DNA of 64,000 nt from a bacterium (GTDB lineage Bacteria > Electryoneota > RPQS01): contig JAHDVH010000006.1 in NCBI GenBank assembly GCA_023382385.1, forward strand, positions 60,173-124,172. Reading direction: 5' to 3'. The notes beneath the pieces were generated by a model, which worked only from the letters and a program-made list of their open reading frames with translations, had not been told where the DNA came from and did no database searches. Numbering within the stretch: position 1 is the stretch's first letter; each line of letters begins with the position of its first letter. Positions 36,853-45,800 of the stretch are shown one piece after another. The translations under genes and the position numbers were made by a program.

Positions 36853-37794
36853 TTAAGTCGCGACCTTTTCGATGACCCGCATTTTTGCGCTGCGGGCACG
36901 CGGGTTCCGCGCGATTTCTTCCGGTGATGGGAGGATGGGCCCGCGAATCGGCAAGCGGCCTTCAGGGCGGGGAAGTGGTGCGAGGGGCAAAGCAGCGGGA
37001 TCTGACGGCGGTCGCACCTTTTGCTGCATAAAGCGCTTGACGGGACGGTCTTCAAGCGAGTGATACGAAATAACACAGAGGCGGCCTGAAGGCCTCAAGA
37101 GTTTCCATGCGATACTTAGACCGGCATCGAGTTCCTCTAACTCTTGATTCACTGCGATCCGCAAAGCTTGAAAGACACGTGGAAGAGATTTGTGGGCTGT
37201 TGCAGCTACTGCCCCGCGAAGAATTGTTGCCAAGTGCTGCGTGGTTTGAATCGCTTCGCGGTCACGTGCTTGGCAAATCGCTCTGGCTATTCGTGCCGAC
37301 TGTGGCTCTTCTCCCAGTTCTTTGAGCATCCGCCTTAGCTCTGCTTCAGTCAGGGCGGAAAGCAGTTCGGCGGCAGTAACCCCATCCTTGCCCGACATCC
37401 GGAGATCAAGCGGACCGTCAAACCGGTAGCTGAATCCCCGTCTTGCCTCATCGAGCTGGTGCGACGAGACCCCCAAGTCCAAAAGAATCCCTGAAAAACC
37501 AGAGGGAGACCACTCAGATAACTTGCTCAAAGCGTCTGAGAATCGTATATTCCAAAGTTCAACGTCAGGCGTCAGATTTCTTCGCGCTTCCGTAATCGCC
37601 TCTGGATCGCGATCGATGCCGCAGAATCGCCCGGCTCCGCTAAGCGCGTCGAGAATTCTCTTGGCGTGTCCACCCCCGCCAACCGTGAAATCTGCATAGG
37701 TTCCGTCGGTCTCAGTGACCAACCATCGAACGACTTCTTCGGCCATCACTGGGGTGTGATATGGCGGCGAAGGTGATGTTTGCAGGGAGTTCAA
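36853..37794 (-). CDS. rsmH: 16S rRNA (cytosine-1402-N4) methyltransferase RsmH
   Basis: The 313-residue product has YHTPVMAEEVVRWL, the SAM site YADFTVGGGGHAKRILDAL, GRFCGIDRDPEAI, GILLDLGVSSHQLDEARRGFSYRFDGPLDLRM, and CVISYHSLEDRPVKRFMQ near the end, all hallmarks of RsmH (MraW). The chosen start is TTG 37794, because the H-x-PV motif at residues 13-16 must be included. It methylates C1402 of 16S rRNA and is a standard second gene of dcw clusters. Confidence 0.95.
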   Translation of the reverse strand: MNSLQTSPSPPYHTPVMAEEVVRWLVTETDGTYADFTVGGGGHAKRILDALSGAGRFCGIDRDPEAITEARRNLTPDVELWNIRFSDALSKLSEWSPSGFSGILLDLGVSSHQLDEARRGFSYRFDGPLDLRMSGKDGVTAAELLSALTEAELRRMLKELGEEPQSARIARAICQARDREAIQTTQHLATILRGAVAATAHKSLPRVFQALRIAVNQELEELDAGLSIAWKLLRPSGRLCVISYHSLEDRPVKRFMQQKVRPPSDPAALPLAPLPRPEGRLPIRGPILPSPEEIARNPRARSAKMRVIEKVAT

Positions 37795-37859
37795 GGAACG
37801 ATCAGCTAAAAAAGTCCCCAGCGACCGCTGCGGACGGCCGCTGGGAATCCGTCATGGAG

Positions 37860-38087
37860 TCAATCCTGACGGATGGCGAAAAGCTCATAGGCATCTTCAA
37901 TCTCAAAGGTCCATGTCGTCTCAGGGATGCTTCTGTAGTCATGCTCTATGCGTATGATTTTGCAGCCTCGAGACTGAAAGTGCTTCACCGCAGCTTGAAG
38001 TTGCCGAATGGAAGTGCTGCTTAGCTCTCCTGCGACTTTAAGCAGGGCTTCGTCATGATTCTGGCTTGTGTGGATATGCAGTCCCAT
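37860..38087 (-). CDS. small STAS-like protein inserted in the dcw cluster
   Basis: This 75-residue protein lies 3 bp after mraZ, in an operon where rsmH usually follows directly. Residues 14-48 (LLKVAGELSSTSIRQLQAAVKHFQSRGCKIIRIEHD) resemble the beta-alpha-beta start of STAS (anti-sigma antagonist) domains, but the second half, with the 'DSSG' phosphorylation loop, is not present. The reading frame is intact and starts with ATG. Its role is unknown, and the family call is tentative. Confidence 0.5.
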   Translation of the reverse strand: MGLHIHTSQNHDEALLKVAGELSSTSIRQLQAAVKHFQSRGCKIIRIEHDYRSIPETTWTFEIEDAYELFAIRQD

Positions 38088-38090
38088 CAG

Positions 38091-38558
38091 TTAGCCCTTC
38101 TTATTCTTGTTGGTAAGCATTTGCCAAGCTTCGGACTTGCTTAGCGTTACTTGCTCGGCACGTGCCTTGAATGCCTCGGCGTTCCATATTGTGAAGAACT
38201 TCTGCCGACCAAGAAACACGACCTCGCGGCCCATATTTGCCTGAGTCAAAAGCGTTTGGGGAATCGTGATTCTACCCTGACCATCGATTGGCCTGACCGC
38301 GGCTTCAGAAAGCAACACCATATCGCGATCGATCGAGTCCTCCAAGGCAAAGTCGGCGGTTTCATTTTCGCTTGGGGCGTAAATCGCGTTAAAATAATCA
38401 ACTGGAAATGCATTTATGAAGTCTGAACTGCCGATGGTCAGCACGACATGCTGCTTTTCCTCTTGTGGAAGAGCATTTCTGAATTCCGCCGGGATAGATA
38501 GACGGCCTTTATCATCCACGGCTGCGGAATGAGTGCCAACAAACGGTAGTCGATTCAT
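38091..38558 (-). CDS. mraZ: transcriptional regulator MraZ
   Basis: This 155-residue protein contains the two AbrB-like repeats of MraZ: residues 6-50 (GTHSAAVDDKGRLSIPAEFRNAL) and 82-125 (AAVRPIDGQGRITIPQTLLTQANM). MraZ forms a ring that binds repeated TGG-type boxes in its own promoter and usually represses the dcw operon. A matching operator is found just upstream (38570-38604). Confidence 0.95.
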   Translation of the reverse strand: MNRLPFVGTHSAAVDDKGRLSIPAEFRNALPQEEKQHVVLTIGSSDFINAFPVDYFNAIYAPSENETADFALEDSIDRDMVLLSEAAVRPIDGQGRITIPQTLLTQANMGREVVFLGRQKFFTIWNAEAFKARAEQVTLSKSEAWQMLTNKNKKG

Positions 38559-38569
38559 TTGGGATGTAT

Positions 38570-38604
38570 TACCAATTCTTCCCTATCTTCACCACTCTGT
38601 CCCA
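38570..38604 (-). promoter_or_regulatory. MraZ operator (four 10-bp-spaced boxes)
   Basis: On the minus strand, TGGGA, TGGTG, AGGGA and TGGTA occur with exactly 10 bp period (plus-strand positions 38604, 38594, 38584 and 38574 for the 5' base). Known MraZ operators are TGGGN repeats at 10 bp spacing. The boxes cover the predicted transcription start, fitting autorepression. Confidence 0.8.
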
Positions 38605-38633
38605 AAGATACTGCCTCATGCATGGAAAGTCAA
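38605..38633 (-). promoter_or_regulatory. sigma70-like promoter of the dcw operon
   Basis: Reading the minus strand: TTGACT (38633-38628), 17-base spacer, TATCTT (38610-38605). The predicted start point falls inside the MraZ boxes. Confidence 0.75.
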
Positions 38634-38648
38634 GAGCAATCAGCCATA

Positions 38649-38677
38649 TTTACTCATCAAACCTCAACATTTAAGAT
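38649..38677 (+). promoter_or_regulatory. candidate promoter of the efflux pair, divergent from mraZ
   Basis: TTTACT at 38649-38654, a 17-base spacer and TAAGAT at 38672-38677 give a moderate match. Its -35 lies 15 bp from that of the dcw promoter. The resulting leader would be about 145 nt. Confidence 0.4.
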
Positions 38678-38721
38678 ATTGTTTTAAAAATATATAGACA
38701 GAGAAAATCCGAATCGTCACC

Positions 38722-38756
38722 GACAAATTGTCATAAGAGAGGGAAATCGGCCTCTC
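38722..38756 (+). promoter_or_regulatory. inverted repeats in the efflux leader
   Basis: A perfect short palindrome, GACAA-A-TTGTC, lies at 38722-38732, followed by a stem GAGAGG/CCTCTC at 38737-38756. They precede a terminator-like hairpin and could be an operator and an alternative leader fold. Confidence 0.35.
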
Positions 38757-38762
38757 GTCCTC

Positions 38763-38787
38763 GCCAGCATCCTTGCTGGCATTTTTG
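38763..38787 (+). terminator. terminator-like hairpin in the efflux leader
   Basis: GCCAGC/GCTGGC with a 6-base loop, followed by ATTTTTG, lies 42 bp before the adaptor start on the same strand. No gene precedes it on this strand, so it may be an attenuator or end a short RNA. Confidence 0.55.
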
Positions 38788-38828
38788 TTTAGTGGCAACA
38801 AATCGTCAAATCTCGAGCTCTAATCCCC

Positions 38829-39965
38829 ATGAATACCCCTGATAAGAAACGTCCGGACATGAACACAGCGATACTACACTTTTGCAGCCTGATTCTGGTC
38901 ATCTGCCTTTCGACATCCTGTAAACAAGATGCTCAGTCCAAACCCAGACTGAAACTGAGTTACGTCGAACGTGGCGACATGACCCAAACTGTGGTGGCCA
39001 CAGGAAGTATTAGGCCTCTCCATCAGATTGAGATCCGCTCAAAGACCGGCGGTACGGTCAGGAAGTTTTTTGTTGAGGAGGGTGACTGGGTGAAGGCCGG
39101 ACAGCGTCTATTTGAAATAGCGCCCGAAGCCTCACCGACCGAGCAAGTTCGGACCAGGGAAGAGTTGCGCATGGCCGAGCTTGAAGTTCGGCAGGCCGAG
39201 GACGATCTTCTGATCGCTGCGGAGCTTACCAAAAAGCAACTTGCACCAGAGCAGAATTTGCGTGACGCGGAGCGGACGCTCGAACGCGCAAAAGCCCGTC
39301 TTTCGGCAGCTGAGGCCGAATGGGCTCTCATTCAACGTGAAAGACTTGGGGAGCAGAAAGGTGACCTTGAGATCGTCCAAACTTCAACGACCGTCGTAGC
39401 TCCGATAACTGGTTTAGTGTTTACGAGGGAGTTGGACGCTGGTGCATCTGTGACTCCTACTACGTCGGCGTCCGGAGGGACTGTCGTGCTGACCATGGGC
39501 GATCACACCGAGGTGGAGTTCAGAGGAGACGTTGATGAGGCGGACGTCGGTAAGCTAAAAGCTGGTCTCAAGGCAAACATCACTGTGCAGGCATTCCAGG
39601 GTCGCATCTTCGAGGGGGAGATCTATCACATTTCTCCTGTCGGTAGGTATAGCGAGAAGGAACAGCAGATCGTTTTTAATGTAAAGGCCAGGGTACGCAA
39701 CGAGGACGAGTCTCTAAGGGTCGGGATGAGTGCTACGGCCAAGATTGTGGTGGATGAGCGCAAGGATGTGCCAATTCTGGACGAAATGGCGCTCTTCTTC
39801 AAGGGAGACTCGTCCTTCGTTAAAGTCGTCACAGACTCTATCCTCGGCGTAACAACTGACCGTATGGTGACACTGGGTATTTCGGACGGCATTCGAACGG
39901 AAGTTACCAGCGGCCTGGAGGGTGGCGAAATCGTAAGCGCAGGAACGGTATCCGCAGAGAAGTGA
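38829..39965 (+). CDS. periplasmic adaptor of an ABC efflux system, MacA/HlyD-like
   Basis: This 378-residue protein has a lipoprotein-type signal ending LSTSC near residue 31. Membrane-fusion-protein modules follow in order: first barrel/lipoyl half (GSIRPLHQIEIRSKTGGTVRKFFVEEGDWVKAGQRLFEI), a helical hairpin (about 105-175, rich in E, A and R), second lipoyl half (TTVVAPITGLVFTRELDAGASV) and the beta-barrel domain (EVEFRGDVDEADVGKLKAGLKANITVQAF). It would bridge the permease encoded next to an outer-membrane channel. The permease gene starts one base after the stop. Confidence 0.88.
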   Translation: MNTPDKKRPDMNTAILHFCSLILVICLSTSCKQDAQSKPRLKLSYVERGDMTQTVVATGSIRPLHQIEIRSKTGGTVRKFFVEEGDWVKAGQRLFEIAPEASPTEQVRTREELRMAELEVRQAEDDLLIAAELTKKQLAPEQNLRDAERTLERAKARLSAAEAEWALIQRERLGEQKGDLEIVQTSTTVVAPITGLVFTRELDAGASVTPTTSASGGTVVLTMGDHTEVEFRGDVDEADVGKLKAGLKANITVQAFQGRIFEGEIYHISPVGRYSEKEQQIVFNVKARVRNEDESLRVGMSATAKIVVDERKDVPILDEMALFFKGDSSFVKVVTDSILGVTTDRMVTLGISDGIRTEVTSGLEGGEIVSAGTVSAEK

Positions 39966-39966
39966 C

Positions 39967-41199
39967 ATGGGCATCCTCGAGTTAGTCAGACAGGTATTCT
40001 CAACACTCAAGACAAACAAGCTGCGGAGTTCGCTGACTATGTTTGGGATCACTTGGGGCATTGCCTCAGTGATGCTGCTTTCCGGCTTAGCGACTGGATT
40101 TTCAGAAGACTCGCTAAGTGGCATACGGTCCCTTGGCAAGGATGTCGTAATCGTATGGGGAGGACGCAAGAGCATTGCTGCTGGCTCCGCCCGCAAAGGG
40201 GAAGTCGTTCGCTTCGACGAAAAGACCAATAGTGCGCTTGCAGCAAAAGCCCAGCACTTCGAATTCTCGCCGGAGGTTTCGGCTTGGAGTACCGAGATGC
40301 GTGCCGGACCTCGGATCTTCAATACGAGACTGGCAGGCGTAGGTGAGAAGTACGGGGAGCTTCGCAATGTGATACCGGATGAAGGACGCTGGCTATCTCG
40401 TCGCGATGTTCTGGAAGCGCGCCGAGTCTGCGTAATCGGCAACGAAGTGCGTAAGAAGCTCTTTGGAGAGGACTCCAATCCACTCCATGAGCGAGTGCTA
40501 ATCGGCGGACGAGAGTTCCTCATTGTTGGCTGGAAATCAGACAAAAAGCAAAACTCTACCTACTACGGACCTGACAATGATGTCGTCTGGATTCCTTATA
40601 CTACTCAGCTTACCTTATACGACCGATATTGGTTCGGGAACTTCATCTTCGCCCCCAAGAATGTTGAAGACCATGAACTTGCGGTGGCCGAGTTTAAAAA
40701 CATCGTCGCGAAAGTTCACAAGTTTGAACCAGACGACCCTGAGGCATTGAACCTCTGGGATACACACAAGAATGCCCTCGAAACGGCCAAGGTTTTTGCA
40801 GCAATAAACGCACTGATGGTTGCCATTGGTGCCATCACTTTGATGATTGGAGGCCTAGGCGTGATGAACATCATGTTGGTATCAGTCGTCGAGCGAACCC
40901 GCGAGATCGGAATTCGGCGCGCAATCGGAGCGAATGCCATCGACATTGTCAAGCAGTTCTTCCTTGAGTGCTTAGTGATTACAGTCGTGGCTGGCGTCGG
41001 TGGGATGTTTGTAGGCTGGGGTCTCATCGAACTGCTGAACAATGTCACACTTCCCGAAGGACTGCCCCGCCCGATACTGTCAGAATCCACTATGCTTATC
41101 TCGGCCGGGATGATTGGTTTGGTAACGGTCCTTTCCGGATTATACCCTGCGATACGCGCAGCCAGAGTTGACCCTATCAAAGCTTTGCACCATGAATAA
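39967..41199 (+). CDS. MacB-type ABC transporter permease (no fused ATPase)
   Basis: This 410-residue protein has an N-terminal transmembrane helix after LRSSLTMFGITWGIASVMLLSG, a large periplasmic MacB-PCD domain (about 45-270) and three C-terminal helices of the FtsX family. The conserved patch is GGLGVMNIMLVSVVERTREIGIRRAIGANAIDIVKQFFLE. The ATP-binding subunit is not encoded alongside: the next gene is convergent and belongs to the Mla group. An ATPase must come from elsewhere. With the adaptor it probably exports a lipid, peptide or toxic compound. Confidence 0.88.
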   Translation: MGILELVRQVFSTLKTNKLRSSLTMFGITWGIASVMLLSGLATGFSEDSLSGIRSLGKDVVIVWGGRKSIAAGSARKGEVVRFDEKTNSALAAKAQHFEFSPEVSAWSTEMRAGPRIFNTRLAGVGEKYGELRNVIPDEGRWLSRRDVLEARRVCVIGNEVRKKLFGEDSNPLHERVLIGGREFLIVGWKSDKKQNSTYYGPDNDVVWIPYTTQLTLYDRYWFGNFIFAPKNVEDHELAVAEFKNIVAKVHKFEPDDPEALNLWDTHKNALETAKVFAAINALMVAIGAITLMIGGLGVMNIMLVSVVERTREIGIRRAIGANAIDIVKQFFLECLVITVVAGVGGMFVGWGLIELLNNVTLPEGLPRPILSESTMLISAGMIGLVTVLSGLYPAIRAARVDPIKALHHE

Positions 41200-41251
41200 T
41201 GAGTGAGAAGTCAGTCCCATGCGCACAAGATTTTGTCGGAGCAAGTGAAAC

Positions 41252-41283
41252 AAAAAATCCCCGCCATTAGCGGGGATTTCTAA
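41252..41283. terminator. bidirectional terminator
   Basis: AAATCCCCGC/GCGGGGATTT with a CATTA loop at 41255-41279, flanked by A-rich and T-rich runs, lies between the convergent permease and mlaF genes. Confidence 0.9.
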
Positions 41284-41299
41284 TTCAGTTAACGATACA

Positions 41300-42052
41300 T
41301 TAATAGTGTGTAATGACGGCCTTGTCCTCGGATTCTCCTTCGATAAACCGTCTCACAATTCCGACCTTCGTTGTTTTGGTTTCTTGCGGCGTGCCTGAGA
41401 AGACGACCTGTCCATCATGCAGCATGACGATGCGATCTGCAATTTTAAATGCGGAGACCATGTCATGTGTCACCGCAATTGTTGTGACGTTCAACTCTTC
41501 GTTCAAGCTGATGATCAGATCATTTATTGAGTCCGCGGTGATCGGATCGAGTCCGGTCGTGGGTTCATCGTAGAGGATGTACTGTGGCTCCATTGCGATG
41601 GCGCGCGCGAGTCCGACTCGCTTGCGCATTCCACCGGAAAGCTCCGAGGGCTTCAATTTCTCAATACCAGACAGACTGACCAGTTCAAGGCACTTGGCAA
41701 CTCGCTTCGTAACTTCCTTGATTGGCATCTTCGTGTGCTCAATCAGCCCGAGGGAGATATTCTCGCCGACCGTCATCGAATCAAACAGCGCTGCGCTTTG
41801 AAACAGGACACCGAACTTCTTGCGAATACGATAAACATCAGCGCGCGGTGCATTCGAAATCCGTTCGCCATCGACCAAAATCTCCCCCGCATCAGGATCC
41901 AGCAGAGCGATGAGGTGCTTTAGAAAGACGGATTTCCCGCAGCCGGATTGCCCGATAATGATAAGCGATTCGCCTGTCGGGATTGTCAGGTCCACGCCGT
42001 TCAGGACGCGCTTGGCGCCGAAACTCTTAGTAATGCCTTTCGATTCAATCAT
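41300..42052 (-). CDS. mlaF: lipid transport ABC ATPase MlaF
   Basis: This 250-residue ATPase has Walker A IIGQSGCGKSVFLKHLI, signature LSGGMRKRVGLARAIAMEPQYILYDEPTTGLDP (signature, Walker B and D-loop) and H-loop IAVTHDM. The sequence MRKRVGLARA and the pairing with MlaE identify the Mkl/MlaF subfamily, which powers phospholipid traffic between inner and outer membranes. Its ATG overlaps the mlaE stop by one base. No MlaD (MCE) gene follows; a terminator is found instead. Confidence 0.92.
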   Translation of the reverse strand: MIESKGITKSFGAKRVLNGVDLTIPTGESLIIIGQSGCGKSVFLKHLIALLDPDAGEILVDGERISNAPRADVYRIRKKFGVLFQSAALFDSMTVGENISLGLIEHTKMPIKEVTKRVAKCLELVSLSGIEKLKPSELSGGMRKRVGLARAIAMEPQYILYDEPTTGLDPITADSINDLIISLNEELNVTTIAVTHDMVSAFKIADRIVMLHDGQVVFSGTPQETKTTKVGIVRRFIEGESEDKAVITHY

Positions 42053-42843
42053 TAAAAGAGAATCATTGCGAGAAGATAGTCCAGCACCAAAACAGTAAGC
42101 GAACTCCAGACAAATGCTTTAATCGTCGCAGTGCCTACTCCTTCCGCTCCTCCCGAGGCGTCGAAGCCGATGTAACAACCTATCATGGCAGAACTCATTC
42201 CGAAGAAGGTCGACTTTAGCAGTCCGGACATAACGTCGTAAACATGAAAAAAGTTGGGGACAAGTCCCCAGAACTGGGCGGTAGTCATGTTCAGGAAGAC
42301 CGTAGTCACAAACCACGCACCCATCAAGGCTATGAAGTTCGCTTGTGCAACCAAAACCGGCATCATCATTGTCATAGCCGCAATGCGAGGTACCGCGAGA
42401 TAACGTGTACTCGAAATCGCCATTGACTCCAACGCATCAATCTGTTCGGTAACTCTCATGGTCCCAATCTCGGCCGCGATGGATGCGGCAACTCGTCCGG
42501 CGATGACAAGTCCTGTTAAGACTGGTCCCATTTCGAGCACGATACTCTTAAACACTCCCGGCCCCAGCATGTCCTTGGGAATGTATCCTTCCAGCTGGTA
42601 GTTAAGTTGCCAGCCGGACACTGCACCCGCAAAGACTCCGACGATGAGCACGAGCGGAAGGCTCTCTACGCCAAGCCGGACGCACTCCTTCATGAACAAA
42701 TCCCACCGCTTGAACACGGCGCCAAGCTCGGAGAAGACTCTGCCCATCATCAGGCTGAAGCGACCGAACTCGGCGGCGAATTCGAGCGCTGTCTTTCCGA
42801 TCGCGGCAAGTGGCGCTAGTACCACTGTCTCAATAGATCTCAT
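42052..42843 (-). CDS. mlaE: lipid transport ABC permease MlaE
   Basis: This 263-residue membrane protein has the MlaE pattern: an N-terminal interfacial helix, GVESLPLVLIVGVFAGAVSGWQLNYQL, MGPVLTGLVIAGRVAASIAAEIGTMRVTEQIDALESM and a C-terminal pair of helices. It is the permease partner of MlaF for phospholipid transport across the inner membrane. The gene begins 9 bp after the stop of the upstream protease-propeller-barrel gene, so they are probably co-transcribed. Confidence 0.93.
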   Translation of the reverse strand: MRSIETVVLAPLAAIGKTALEFAAEFGRFSLMMGRVFSELGAVFKRWDLFMKECVRLGVESLPLVLIVGVFAGAVSGWQLNYQLEGYIPKDMLGPGVFKSIVLEMGPVLTGLVIAGRVAASIAAEIGTMRVTEQIDALESMAISSTRYLAVPRIAAMTMMMPVLVAQANFIALMGAWFVTTVFLNMTTAQFWGLVPNFFHVYDVMSGLLKSTFFGMSSAMIGCYIGFDASGGAEGVGTATIKAFVWSSLTVLVLDYLLAMILF

Positions 42844-42852
42844 AGCAGTGAT

Positions 42853-45800
42853 TTAGTACTCGGCACCCAGTGAGAAATAGTAGCGGGGCTTGGAAGTGTC
42901 TACTCCATCCGTCGACCACGCAACGTCCCAGCGAAGCAACAGAAAGCCTAAGTTAGAACGCCACCCAAAGCCGTAGGCTGACTGCAGATCGTGGAGTCGT
43001 CTTCTTCCCTCGTCATCAACTTGCGTAATGCGAAATGAATCGTCGAACCAAGCGGCACCAACGTCCATGAATAACGCTCCACGTACATCAACTAATGCAA
43101 TCGGAAGCGGCCAACCCATTTGAAGATAGCGAATCACCGGGAAACGAAACTCCTGATTGGTTAGAAAGAAGCGATTCCCAGTGCCGCGCTTTTCAAAGTA
43201 GTCGCCTCCCCGAAACGGGGTGATGAACGAAGAAAAGTAGAAGTCGTTGATCTCATCGGTCGGAATCTCGTCATTCTCAAATCTTCGATTGATCCAATTG
43301 GAAACACCGCCCATGAAGAAACGCTGCGTGTCCGGACCTCCGGAATAACCGGCAGTAAACCGCGACGCCCATGAGTAGTCGCGTCCCATACGAAAATACT
43401 GACGCAAGTCCCCCTTTATTGTGTAGAATTCCGAACTCCAGACTTCCTGATGCTCTTTGTCACTCTGTAGATTCGGGCTGTACGATCCGGATAAGCGATA
43501 GCGAGTTCCATTGACCGGCCCCGTACTTCCCCAGACAACAGTGTCGTGAACATACCCAAGTTCAGGCATGAGAATTCTTCGCCGTGCGGTCTTGCGGTAA
43601 TTATAGTAGCCGTATTGGTCGGGTAGCCACTCGGCCCGATCGATTCCGTAGCCGCCCACTATCAGCTCGGTGCGGGTGTACTTCGAAAACGGATAGCTTA
43701 AATCAAGCTGCATTTGCAGCGTCTGATCGCGAACATTTCCCGCATCCAGATAGTAAACGTATCTAAACAGCCCGGCACCATAATTGATACGATTGGGCAA
43801 ATAGAAATATTGTGCCGAGAAGTTTGAATTGTCTAAATTGTTAAAGTCATAATAAAGGTCGGTATTCAGCAGTATAAGCTGGTTACCTAACACATCGCTG
43901 AAAAGGATTTGCCCTGTTCCCTGAGCTCCGAAGAACGAACTGTAAGCCGCCGTGGCGTATACGTAATCAGGTGTGAACTTTGTCCGGTATTTCTTGCTGA
44001 AGAATCCTCCACCCGGATTGCGGGTATTGACCGAGTCTTCGCGAATCCTTTCTTCCAGAGCCGTCACTTGTCCAATGCCGTCAGCAAACACGTAACGGGA
44101 AAACTCGCGGCTGTTATCCCTAAGTTCCATCGATTCAGTGAAGCTTTCAGCCGATTCTCCTGCGATCGGTTCAATGGCTTCGGGCGAACCATGCTTTCGG
44201 AAAGCGGTCAACGGGGGCTGCTTCGGAGGCAGTGCATCGGGGCTTTTCAAGAGATATACGTCGTAGCCACCTTCATAGAAAGACGAAAACACAAGTCGGT
44301 TGGACTTAGGCGAGTAGCTCGGTTGAAAGCAGCCGGTCAGCGCGTTGGTGATTGCGACCGTCTCGCCAGTTTCGAGGTTCTTCCTATATAAATTGGAAAT
44401 TCCGGTTGAGTCGGAAACATACACCAGAAACTTGCCGTCAGGCGAGATTGTCGGATTCTTCTCGTGGAACTCGCTGTGAGTCAGCCGCTCGCAACTTGCC
44501 GCCATTGGGGAGATCCGATAAATGTCCATTGTGCGATAATCAAACTCCCACATCCGAAAAGCGGCATCGTAGCCGGAAGTTCGCAGAGAGTCTTTGCGAT
44601 CTGAAGCAAAGTAGAGAGTTTCTGAGTCCGCACCCCAGGCTGGGTCGTCGTCGCTGAAGATGTCGTCTGTGACTTGAACAAGCCGCTCTCCACTAAGCTC
44701 ATAATAGTAGAGATCAGATTGGCCGGACTTCATCCCGATGAATGCGATTCGCTTGCCATCAGGGGACCAAGTAGGGTTAAAGATGCCGTCGAGCTTGGGA
44801 CGAAACCGTCGAACGATTTCGCGCTTTGATACATCAAGAATGTTAATGGCGTCGTATGCTCCCGCCTTAGAAGCAAAGACTATAGACTCTCCGTCCGGCG
44901 ACCAGGACATACGTGCATCGAGCCACTTAAGTTGCTCGAAATCTCCGCTCCGCTCGCCGCGCAACAGCCTGTGAGATTTGCCCGTTTCAAGGTCGTTAAG
45001 CCAGACGTCGAAATAATCGGAGCGATCAGAGAGATAGGCGACCTTTTGGCCGTCGGGTGAAAGTGCCGCGCCATTATTGACGTAATTCTTGATCTTTCGG
45101 TGATTCGTGACCCTTTCCGCAAAATCTTCCGGAGTTTCGTAGTCTACTACGCCCGGCCAATATATCTTGCGCAGCCATTGCTGCCAGGCACGATTGAAAT
45201 CTTCCATATCCGTGCCGACCGCACTTTTGAGTGATCGCGGCAATTCACGAGAAGTTCTCACCTTATTGACGAGTTCTCCAACCTTTTCTTTGCCGTATCG
45301 CCGATCCAAGTAGTAGAAGACTGCTTGACCACCTTTGTAGGCAAAGTAGCCGCCGAGATAGTCGATGGGCGGGAGATAACCCGTGATAGTAGCGTCGCGC
45401 ATGAACATGTCGGCTTCAACGTCCCAGCCGCCGCGCGACTCATACTCGGCGATACCTTCCGTGAACCACAACGGAATGTCTGAAGTGGCAACACCAATTA
45501 AGATGGATTGAAACCCCGTCCCATAGAACATTCGCAAGTTGACGGCATGTGTCAGCTCATGATGAATGACGTGCCGAAACGCTTCATAATTGCCTGTGTA
45601 CGGCAAAACGACGCGATTCTTCAGGAACTCTGTAAAGCCGCCCAGGGATTCTTCTTGAATGGAAAGGGAGACGTTGGTCTGCTGGAAGCGATTGTGTGAA
45701 GAGTAAATAATGAACTTGACACGACCTTCGAGAGTATAACTCCAACTTGACTCGATGAGTTTAAGGGCTCGTTCGGCGGTTTCGGCTGTAAACTCTGCAA

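Noticed and set aside
39967..41199. Complete MacB transporter
   Set aside because: No ATP-binding domain is fused, and the nearest ATPase is MlaF of another system on the opposite strand.
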